Part shown: piece by piece, positions 57,150 through 64,000 of the stretch
Numbering within the stretch: the first letter of the stretch is position 1
Layout: every line of letters starts with the position of its first letter
NCBI RefSeq assembly: GCF_947258575.1
Contig: NZ_CAMYIV010000009.1
Span: 62,001 to 126,000, forward strand
Origin: an uncultured Alcanivorax sp.
GTDB lineage: Bacteria > Pseudomonadota > Gammaproteobacteria > Pseudomonadales > Alcanivoracaceae
Direction of reading: 5' to 3'
DNA length: 64,000 nt
The notes under the pieces: model-generated
Seen by the model: only the letters and a program-made list of their open reading frames with translations
Databases searched by the model: none
Told to the model about the DNA's origin: nothing
Program-made: the position numbers and the translations under genes

Positions 57150-57794
57150 TTAGCCCACCTTGCGGGCATCCACCGCTTCGGCCAGCTGATCCAGGATTCC
57201 CTGAATATCCCCATGTCGGGTTTTCATGCTGGCACGGTTGACGATCACCCGGGTGGAAATATGGGCGATCAGTTCGGTGGGCTCCAGACCGTTGGCGCGC
57301 AGGGTGTTGCCGGTGTCCACGATATCCACGATGCGGTCGGCCAGCCCCACCAGCGGAGCCAGCTCCATGGCACCGTAAAGCTTGATCACTTCTGCCTGTT
57401 TGCCCTGCTGGGCGTAGTAGGCCTTGGCCACATTGACGAATTTGGTGGCCACACGCAGGCGACCGCCCACATCCGGGGCATCCTTCACCGCCGCTACCAT
57501 CAATTTGCAACGAGCGATATCCAGATCCAGGGGCTCGAACACGCCGTCGCCGCCATGCTCCATGAGCACATCCTTGCCGGCCACACCGATATCCGCCGCA
57601 CCGTGCTGCACATAGGGAGGCACGTCGGTGGCGCGAATAATGATGATTTTCACATCTTCGCGGGTGGTATCGAAGATCAGCTTGCGTGACGCTTCCGGAT
57701 CTTCCAGCAGTTCAATGCCCGCCGCTTTGAGCAGCGGCAGGGTTTCCTTGAGGATGCGCCCCTTGGACAGGGCGATGGTCAACGGCTTGGTCAT
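57150..57794 (-). CDS. hisG: ATP phosphoribosyltransferase HisG, short form
   Basis: First enzyme of histidine synthesis. At 214 residues it is the short form, with the catalytic domains only ([60 protein letters not shown]). It lacks the C-terminal regulatory domain. Short HisG needs HisZ, a HisRS paralog, for activity and feedback control; hisZ is not in this window. It is 11 nt downstream of murA. Confidence 0.96.
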   Translation of the reverse strand: MTKPLTIALSKGRILKETLPLLKAAGIELLEDPEASRKLIFDTTREDVKIIIIRATDVPPYVQHGAADIGVAGKDVLMEHGGDGVFEPLDLDIARCKLMVAAVKDAPDVGGRLRVATKFVNVAKAYYAQQGKQAEVIKLYGAMELAPLVGLADRIVDIVDTGNTLRANGLEPTELIAHISTRVIVNRASMKTRHGDIQGILDQLAEAVDARKVG

Positions 57795-57805
57795 TACGCT
57801 CTCGT

Positions 57806-59077
<1,272 letters not shown>

Positions 59078-59108
59078 CTAGGCTTATCAGAAGGCCGGGC
59101 GCAATGCC

Positions 59109-59363
59109 TCAGCCGATACCCATTTTCTGGGCTTTTTCCCACTCGGCCGGGGTATAGGTAATGATCTGCACCGCGTGGATGGTGTTGCTCTGGATCTGCT
59201 CGTTGATGGTCGCGTACACCAGCTGCTGCTTCTTCACCGGCATCAGACCATCAAAGGCGGTGGATATCACGCGAATCTGGAACCGGTCACCGCCGCCTTC
59301 TACCGCCACGTCAGCATCATCAAAACCGGCTTCGACCAGCGCTTTTACCTCTTCCGGATTCAT
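59109..59363 (-). CDS. ibaG: BolA family protein IbaG
   Basis: 84 residues, with the BolA fold: a central MPVKKQQLVYATINEQIQS helix and the invariant TIHAVQIITYTP strand, whose histidine can ligate an iron-sulfur cluster shared with a monothiol glutaredoxin. The IbaG type is identified by its place next to murA and mla genes. It starts 125 nt after mlaC, the gap holding a 9-bp GC hairpin (AGGAGCGGG/CCCGCTCCT, 59403-59425). Confidence 0.93.
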   Translation of the reverse strand: MNPEEVKALVEAGFDDADVAVEGGGDRFQIRVISTAFDGLMPVKKQQLVYATINEQIQSNTIHAVQIITYTPAEWEKAQKMGIG

Positions 59364-59488
59364 GTTCGCTCCTCATCGGGGCCGACAGCGGCCCGAACAG
59401 CAAGGAGCGGGACAGACCCGCTCCTCGGTAAAAACGGCAATAATACGCGAGCCGGCGCCCCCTTGCCACGGCGGCGGCGGCGGAACAA

Positions 59489-60133
59489 TCAACCCTTCTG
59501 GTCTTCACCCTCGATGCCAGCGTCGATCTTGGCATCCGCGGACCAGTTGTCGATCACCTTGTCGATGTCGTTGTACTGCTGCATACCCTGGGCGAACTGG
59601 CTCTGGAAGGTATCGCGCAAATCCAGGCCGTTGACGTAGACATTGATCACCCGCCACTGATCATCACGCAGGAACAGGGTGTAATAGATCGGTACCGTCT
59701 TGCCGGAGTTGGTTTTCACCTCCATGCGTACCCGTGCATAGTCCCCCTTACGATCCCCTTCCTGCATGGGCAGGGTAGTAATTTTCTGACCTTCATAAAG
59801 GGTGATGCCGGAGGCATAGGTGTTGATCAGGCTGTTCTTGAACACATCCAGAAAACGGTACTTTTGCTCCTTGCTGGACGGCCCGAAGTAATCGCCCATC
59901 ACCATACGGGTGATGCGCTTGAAATCCACCAGATCGCCAAGCTCCTCGCGCACCAGTTCCTTGGCCCGGTCCGGATTCGTTTCCAGTTGCTCCCGCTCCG
60001 CTTCAATGCGGGATGTCATGCGTTCCACCGCCTCCATCACCACTTGCCGCGGATCATTTTCCGCCGCCGCCAAAGAGGCCATGGCGGTAAGCACCATCGC
60101 CAGCCAGATCCGGATAACACGCTGCAAATGCAT
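59489..60133 (-). CDS. mlaC: Periplasmic phospholipid carrier MlaC
   Basis: Shuttles phospholipid between the outer-membrane MlaA complex and the MlaFEDB transporter. From the ATG at 60133 (preceded by GGGAG) it has 214 residues: signal peptide MHLQRVIRIWLAMVLTAMASLAAA, then the MlaC/Ttg2D fold (VDFKRITRMVMGDYF, TYASGITLYEGQKITTLP, DDQWRVINVYVNGLDL). The open frame reaches 60541 but that part is not homologous and runs antisense to kdsD. Its usual neighbours mlaF, mlaE, mlaD and mlaB are missing here. Confidence 0.93.
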   Translation of the reverse strand: MHLQRVIRIWLAMVLTAMASLAAAENDPRQVVMEAVERMTSRIEAEREQLETNPDRAKELVREELGDLVDFKRITRMVMGDYFGPSSKEQKYRFLDVFKNSLINTYASGITLYEGQKITTLPMQEGDRKGDYARVRMEVKTNSGKTVPIYYTLFLRDDQWRVINVYVNGLDLRDTFQSQFAQGMQQYNDIDKVIDNWSADAKIDAGIEGEDQKG

Positions 60134-60263
60134 AGAAAACTCCCTGTTAATGTCCGGCGGTTTTACGGTTTTATACCGCTGTTGTCCAGTAACACACTGA
60201 ACCGCATCTGCTTTATTGGAGTCCCAAGATGTCACAACGGTTCCAAATGAAACAGAATTCGGG

Positions 60264-60292
60264 TCAACGTGGCCTGCCCAGCAATGTATAAT
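60264..60292 (+). promoter_or_regulatory. kdsD-lpt operon promoter
   Basis: Perfect TATAAT at 60287-60292 with a weak TCAACG at 17-bp spacing (60264-60269). The start would be at about 60299, leaving an 18-nt leader that contains GAGGAG. Confidence 0.6.
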
Positions 60293-60316
60293 CGGCCCCG
60301 ACCAGAGGAGAGATGA

Positions 60317-61285
60317 ATGAGTCACAACCACATCGGCGTGGGCCGGCGGGTTCTGGACATTGAAGCCAGAGCCGTGGATGCCCTGAAAGACAGCCTGGAT
60401 GACAGCTTCTCCGCCGCCTGCGACCTGATGCTTGGCGCCCGTGGCCGGGTAATTGTTACTGGCATGGGCAAAAGTGGCCATGTGGGCAGCAAACTGGCCG
60501 CCACCCTGGCCAGCACCGGCACCCCGGCTTTCTTTGTTCACCCTGGTGAGGCCTCACACGGCGACCTGGGCATGATCACCACCGATGATGTGGTGCTCGC
60601 CCTGTCCAATTCCGGAGAAACCGCCGAAGTGCTGGCCATTCTGCCGGTGATAAAGCGCAAGGGCACCGCCCTGATCGGCATGACCGGTCGCCCGCAATCC
60701 GCACTGGCACAACTCTCTGATGTGCACCTGACCGTGGCAGTCAGTGAAGAAGCCTGCCCGCACAATCTGGCACCCACCTCGTCCACCACAGCGGCCCTCG
60801 CCATGGGCGACGCCCTGGCCATCGCCCTGCTGGAAGCACGCGGCTTCACCCCTGAAGACTTCGCCATGAGCCACCCTGGTGGCAGCCTGGGCCGACGCCT
60901 GCTGCTCAAGGTGGACGACATCATGCATGCTGGCGAGCGCCTGCCGGTGGTTGCCTCGGGCACTCCGCTCAGCGAAGCCCTGCTGGAAATGACCCGCAAA
61001 GGCCTGGGCATGACCGCCATCACCCGGGACGATGGCACCCTGGCCGGCATCTTTACGGATGGCGATCTGCGCCGCATGCTGGATCGGGATATCGACATTC
61101 GCCAGGCCACCATTGATGAAGTCATGGTGGCTCAGCCGATCACCATCGAACCCGGCCACCTGGCCGCCGAGGCCCTGCAGATCATGGAAACCCGCAAAAT
61201 CAACGGCCTGATGGTCTGTGACAAGGACCACAAGCCTCTTGGTGCCTTCAACATGCAGGATCTGCTGCGCGCGGGGGTGGTGTAA
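60317..61285 (+). CDS. kdsD: Arabinose-5-phosphate isomerase KdsD
   Basis: Converts ribulose 5-phosphate to arabinose 5-phosphate, the first step to Kdo. 322 residues: an SIS domain at about 35-190 (VIVTGMGKSGHVGSKLAATLASTGTPAFFVHPGEASHGDLGM) and two CBS domains at about 205-320. His and Lys active-site residues of the family are present. It begins the kdsD-kdsC-lptC-lptA-lptB operon; its stop directly abuts the kdsC start. Confidence 0.97.
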   Translation: MSHNHIGVGRRVLDIEARAVDALKDSLDDSFSAACDLMLGARGRVIVTGMGKSGHVGSKLAATLASTGTPAFFVHPGEASHGDLGMITTDDVVLALSNSGETAEVLAILPVIKRKGTALIGMTGRPQSALAQLSDVHLTVAVSEEACPHNLAPTSSTTAALAMGDALAIALLEARGFTPEDFAMSHPGGSLGRRLLLKVDDIMHAGERLPVVASGTPLSEALLEMTRKGLGMTAITRDDGTLAGIFTDGDLRRMLDRDIDIRQATIDEVMVAQPITIEPGHLAAEALQIMETRKINGLMVCDKDHKPLGAFNMQDLLRAGVV

Positions 61286-61789
61286 ATGCCTCTGCAGCTC
61301 TCATCCATTGATGCCCAGAACCTGCGCCTGATGGCCTTCGACGTGGACGGAGTGATGACCGACGGGCGCATCTACTTCAGCCCGGAAGGCGAAGCCATCA
61401 AGGTATTTAACACCCTGGACGGCCACGGTCTGAAAAAACTGGCCGCCAGCGGCGTCACCCTGGCCATCATCACCGGTCGCAATACACCCATGGTAGCCAA
61501 GCGTGCCGCCGACCTGGGCATCGCCCATGTGATACAGGGTCGTGAAGACAAGGGCGTCGCCCTGGCGGATCTGGCAGAACAGCTGGGTATCGCCGCCAGC
61601 GAGACCGGCTATGCCGGCGATGACGAACCGGACGTAAGCGCCCTGGACTGGGCCCAGATCAGTTTTGCCCCGGCCAATGCCCATGACTGTGCCAAGACAG
61701 CCGCCGATCACATTACCGAACGGCGCGGCGGCGAAGGCGCGGTTCGCGAAATCTGCGACGCTATCCTGGCGCAACGGAGCCCGGCATGA
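61286..61789 (+). CDS. kdsC: Kdo-8-phosphate phosphatase KdsC
   Basis: HAD-superfamily tetrameric phosphatase that releases Kdo. 167 residues; the catalytic DxD is Asp19/Asp21 in AFDVDGVMTDG, followed by LAIITGRNT, KGVALADL and AGDDEPD. It overlaps lptC by 4 nt (ATGA). Confidence 0.97.
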   Translation: MPLQLSSIDAQNLRLMAFDVDGVMTDGRIYFSPEGEAIKVFNTLDGHGLKKLAASGVTLAIITGRNTPMVAKRAADLGIAHVIQGREDKGVALADLAEQLGIAASETGYAGDDEPDVSALDWAQISFAPANAHDCAKTAADHITERRGGEGAVREICDAILAQRSPA

Positions 61790-62343
61790 AGCGCCAGGGC
61801 CTGCTCAGTGCCACCGGCATTCTGATGCTGGGGCTGGTCATGCTGATGACCCTGCACGAGTGGGATGACACCCTGCCCGGCCAGGAGGATGCCATCCTCA
61901 CTGCGCCTGCCATTGTCGCCAAGGACATTACTGCACGCGCCTTTAGTGAAGAGGACGGCCGTCTCCAGTACTATCTCACCGCCGAGACGCTGACCCAATA
62001 CGACCACAACCCACTCACGGAAATGCAGCAACCCGAGCTGGAAATGGCCAACGACAAAGGCAGCTGGACCATTGTCAGCGAACAGGGCGTGGTGCAAGAA
62101 AATGGCGACCTGATTGTCTTCTCCGGCGACGTGACAGCCCGCAACCAGCAACAGAAAATCACCCTGGACACCCAGGAACTGCGCTTTCTCAGCGAGACCA
62201 ACATCGCCAGCTCTCCCGGGGATGTTGACATAGAATTTGAATCCGGCAGGACCCGCGCGGGTGCGCTGGAGGCCGATCTCGACAAGGGCATACTGACCCT
62301 TGAAAAAGGAGTAAAGAGTGAGTTTGACGCGCCGGCTTCTTAG
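61786..62343 (+). CDS. lptC: LPS export protein LptC
   Basis: Bitopic inner-membrane component of the Lpt bridge. 185 residues with an N-terminal helix (about 8-25, GILMLGLVMLMTL) and a periplasmic beta-jellyroll (about 40-180) including LTQYDHNPLTEMQQPELEM. Binds LptB2FG and passes LPS to LptA. Overlaps kdsC by 4 nt and lptA by 26 nt. Confidence 0.92.
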   Translation: MKRQGLLSATGILMLGLVMLMTLHEWDDTLPGQEDAILTAPAIVAKDITARAFSEEDGRLQYYLTAETLTQYDHNPLTEMQQPELEMANDKGSWTIVSEQGVVQENGDLIVFSGDVTARNQQQKITLDTQELRFLSETNIASSPGDVDIEFESGRTRAGALEADLDKGILTLEKGVKSEFDAPAS

Positions 62344-62884
62344 AACCTGCACCATCGCCCTGGCTGTGACCCTGCCGGTGAGCGCAGTGGCCGCCCCAGC
62401 ACAAATGCCGGTGTCCGTCACCGCCGACTCCGGACGTTTCGAACAGGACGCCGGCAGCGGGCTGTATCGCGGCAATGTGGAACTGATACAGGGCAAGCGG
62501 AAACTGTTTGCCGATGAGATGCGCCTGTTTACCCGTGATGGCGAACTGATCCGCGTGGAAGCGTCCGGCACCCCGGTGCGCATGGAAGAAGGTGAGGACC
62601 TGCAGGCCCACGCCAATAACCTGGTCTACGACATTCGCCAACGCACCCTGGTACTCACCGGCGATGCTTACATTGAACACCTGGGCAACACCTTTGAAGG
62701 CGCCAAGGTGGAATACAGCCTGGATTCCAAGCGGGTAGACGCCAGCAGCGAAGGCGACAAACGGGTACGACTGGTGATCCCTGCCGAGAACCAGACGCCC
62801 AAGGAAGACACCCCTGCGGACAACAATGCAAACGACGAGGCGCCCGTAGCGCCCTCCTCAGAGGCGGAGCCAAACACCCCATGA
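62318..62884 (+). CDS. lptA: LPS transport periplasmic protein LptA
   Basis: 188 residues from a GTG at 62318, preceded by AAAAAGGAG, inside the lptC 3' end. Signal peptide to about residue 27, then the OstA/LptA beta-jellyroll ([38 protein letters not shown]). The C-terminal 35 residues are a low-complexity Glu/Asp/Asn/Pro tail that is not part of the fold. Forms the periplasmic bridge for LPS. Overlaps lptB by 4 nt. Confidence 0.95.
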   Translation: MSLTRRLLRTCTIALAVTLPVSAVAAPAQMPVSVTADSGRFEQDAGSGLYRGNVELIQGKRKLFADEMRLFTRDGELIRVEASGTPVRMEEGEDLQAHANNLVYDIRQRTLVLTGDAYIEHLGNTFEGAKVEYSLDSKRVDASSEGDKRVRLVIPAENQTPKEDTPADNNANDEAPVAPSSEAEPNTP

Positions 62885-63606
62885 GCCATTTACGTGCCCA
62901 CCACCTGGCAAAAAGCTACAAGGGTCGCCGGGTCATCGAAGATGTCTCCCTGGACGTGGAAGCCGGCCAGATCGTCGGCCTGCTCGGTCCCAATGGCGCC
63001 GGCAAGACCACCTGCTTCTACATGATTGTCGGACTGGTGGAAGCGGACGCCGGTCGGATCGACATCAACGAGGCGGATATCACCCATCTGCCCATGCATG
63101 GCCGCGCCCAGCGTGGCATCGGCTACTTGCCCCAGGAAGCCAGCATCTTCCGCCGCCTGACCGTGGAAGAGAACATCATGGCGATCCTGGAAACCCGCAA
63201 GGAGCTGAGCAAGGCGGAGCGTCACGAACGCATGGAAAGCCTGCTCAAGGAATTCCATATCACCCACATCCGTGATTCCCTGGGTATGAGCCTGTCCGGC
63301 GGTGAGCGGCGCCGGGCAGAAATCGCCCGCGGCCTGGCCACCGACCCGGATTTCATCCTGCTGGATGAACCCTTCGCCGGCGTGGACCCGATTTCCGTGA
63401 ACGACATCAAGGGCATCATCCGCCATCTGAAAGAGCGCGGCATCGGCGTACTGATCACCGACCACAACGTGCGCGAAACCCTGGATATCTGCGACACCGC
63501 CTACATCGTCAGCGCCGGCCATATCATCGCCTCCGGCGATGCGGACACCATTCTTGGCAACCAGCAGGTGCGGGATGTGTATCTGGGGGCCGATTTCAGG
63601 CTGTAA
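62881..63606 (+). CDS. lptB: LPS export ABC transporter ATPase LptB
   Basis: 241 residues. Walker A GPNGAGKT (36-43), Q-loop [12 protein letters not shown], signature [15 protein letters not shown], Walker [14 protein letters not shown], and the switch histidine in ITDHNVRET. Dimerises and powers LptFG extraction of LPS. lptF and lptG are elsewhere, as is usual. The stop is followed within 8 nt by a heptad array that separates it from rpoN. Confidence 0.98.
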   Translation: MSHLRAHHLAKSYKGRRVIEDVSLDVEAGQIVGLLGPNGAGKTTCFYMIVGLVEADAGRIDINEADITHLPMHGRAQRGIGYLPQEASIFRRLTVEENIMAILETRKELSKAERHERMESLLKEFHITHIRDSLGMSLSGGERRRAEIARGLATDPDFILLDEPFAGVDPISVNDIKGIIRHLKERGIGVLITDHNVRETLDICDTAYIVSAGHIIASGDADTILGNQQVRDVYLGADFRL

Positions 63607-63773
63607 AAGGCAGTAAATAGTTAATAGTGAACAGTTAACAGCTCGCGGCCGGGGCATGCACTATTTTTGAGCAAGCCGCCGCGCCCATAGCTTGTTCGCG
63701 ACGGAAAGGCTTGAAACACAGAAAACCTGCCCCGCGCGCTGTTAACTATTAACTGTTCACTGTTAACTACCTT
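63607..63773. repeat. T-heptad element, full copy 3 (lptB-rpoN gap)
   Basis: AAGGCAG (63608-63613 region), then TAAATAG, TTAATAG, TGAACAG, TTAACAG (63614-63641) and CTCGCGG. The centre has a weaker hairpin context (AAGCCGCCGCGCCCA at about 63673). The right end is CTGTTAA, CTATTAA, CTGTTCA, CTGTTAA (63739-63766), then CTACCTT. It interrupts the otherwise continuous lpt-rpoN gene row. Confidence 0.85.
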
Positions 63774-63794
63774 CCTCCTAGCACACAACCACCA

Positions 63795-63811
63795 TTGGCA
63801 CAAATATTGCT
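63795..63811 (+). promoter_or_regulatory. Sigma-54 (-24/-12) promoter upstream of rpoN
   Basis: TTGGCACAAATATTGCT: GG at 63797-63798 and GC at 63809-63810 are exactly 10 nt apart, matching the TGGCAC-N5-TTGC consensus. The start would be about 12 nt downstream, 45-50 nt before the rpoN ATG. Confidence 0.7.
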
Positions 63812-63868
63812 TGCCTTATGCATAGGCTGTTATTCTCAGGTTTTGGGGATGACACCAGTCTGAGCAGT

Positions 63869-64000
63869 ATGAAGCCAAGCCTACAACTACAAATCGGCCA
63901 GCAGCTGACCATGACTCCGCAGCTGCAGCAGGCTATACGCCTCCTGCAGCTCTCCACGCTGGACCTGCGTCAAGAGATTCAGCAGGCCGTGGAAAGTAAT
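63869..64000 (+). CDS. rpoN: RNA polymerase sigma-54 factor RpoN, N-terminal part (3' end outside window)
   Basis: The first 44 codons are visible: [20 protein letters not shown] and [24 protein letters not shown], the Gln- and Leu-rich region I that contacts the -12 element and bacterial enhancer-binding proteins. This is the standard location after lptB. The ribosome-binding site is weak (GGGGATGAC well upstream). The gene is cut by the window end. Confidence 0.96.
   Translation, partial: MKPSLQLQIGQQLTMTPQLQQAIRLLQLSTLDLRQEIQQAVESN

Noticed and set aside
60134..60541. N-terminal extension of mlaC to 350 residues
   Set aside because: The extension runs across the divergent promoter region and antisense to kdsD, whereas the ATG at 60133 gives a signal peptide and a Shine-Dalgarno site.

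Overview
The window is about 64 kb of a gammaproteobacterial chromosome, GC-rich and with almost no accessory gene content. Gene order closely follows the Pseudomonas block that runs pilBCD, argJ-secA, lpxC to mraZ, rnpB-rsmI-lpoA, sspAB-cytochrome bc1-rpsI-rplM, algW-hisCDG-murA, kdsDC-lptCAB-rpoN. Protein sequences together with a FadL porin, an acyl-CoA dehydrogenase and a retinol-saturase-like lipid oxidoreductase suggest a marine lipid or hydrocarbon user of the Oceanospirillales/Alcanivorax type. That genus guess is inference; the class is well supported.

Layout. 1-2672: end of pilB, then pilC and pilD (type IV pili). 2791-3584: coaE and yacG. 3714-8824 (minus): MutT/ThiE fusion, argJ, secA. 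8998-10490: divergent M23 peptidase and dciA. 10722-28235 (minus): the complete dcw cluster mraZ-rsmH-ftsL-ftsI-murE-murF-mraY-murD-ftsW-murG-murC-ddlB-ftsQ-ftsA-ftsZ-lpxC. It is driven by a promoter with MraZ boxes and mostly linked by 1-11 nt gene overlaps. 28556-30878 (minus): a di-iron/MBL protein, RNase P RNA and rsmI. 30960-34401 (plus): lpoA, yraN, gmhA, dolP. 34570-39273 (minus): sspB, sspA, cytochrome bc1, rpsI, rplM. 39520-43904 (plus): aldo/keto reductase and a TetR-oxidoreductase-SGNH hydrolase operon. 44101-54151: FadL, acyl-CoA dehydrogenase, ZapE, hydrolase, ZapG, a lipid kinase, Nif3, an AlgW/DegS protease and a DUF4139 protein. 54555-60133 (minus): hisC, hisD, hisG, murA, ibaG, mlaC. 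60317-64000 (plus): kdsD, kdsC, lptC, lptA, lptB and the start of rpoN.

Most of the genes build, divide and maintain the envelope: peptidoglycan precursors and septation (dcw, murA, lpoA), lipid A and Kdo (lpxC, kdsDC), LPS export (lptCAB), phospholipid balance (mlaC, dolP), envelope stress (AlgW) and secretion (secA).

The least ordinary content is between the genes. Several families of small intergenic elements share one architecture: short tandem repeats (7-mers or 9-mers) arranged as inverted ends around a GC-rich hairpin. They sit directly on gene 3' ends, often supply the stop codon, and in one case appear to supply the -35 box of the rnpB promoter. Other points are a canonical sigma-54 site just before rpoN itself, and the absence of mlaFED and mlaB from their usual places around mlaC.
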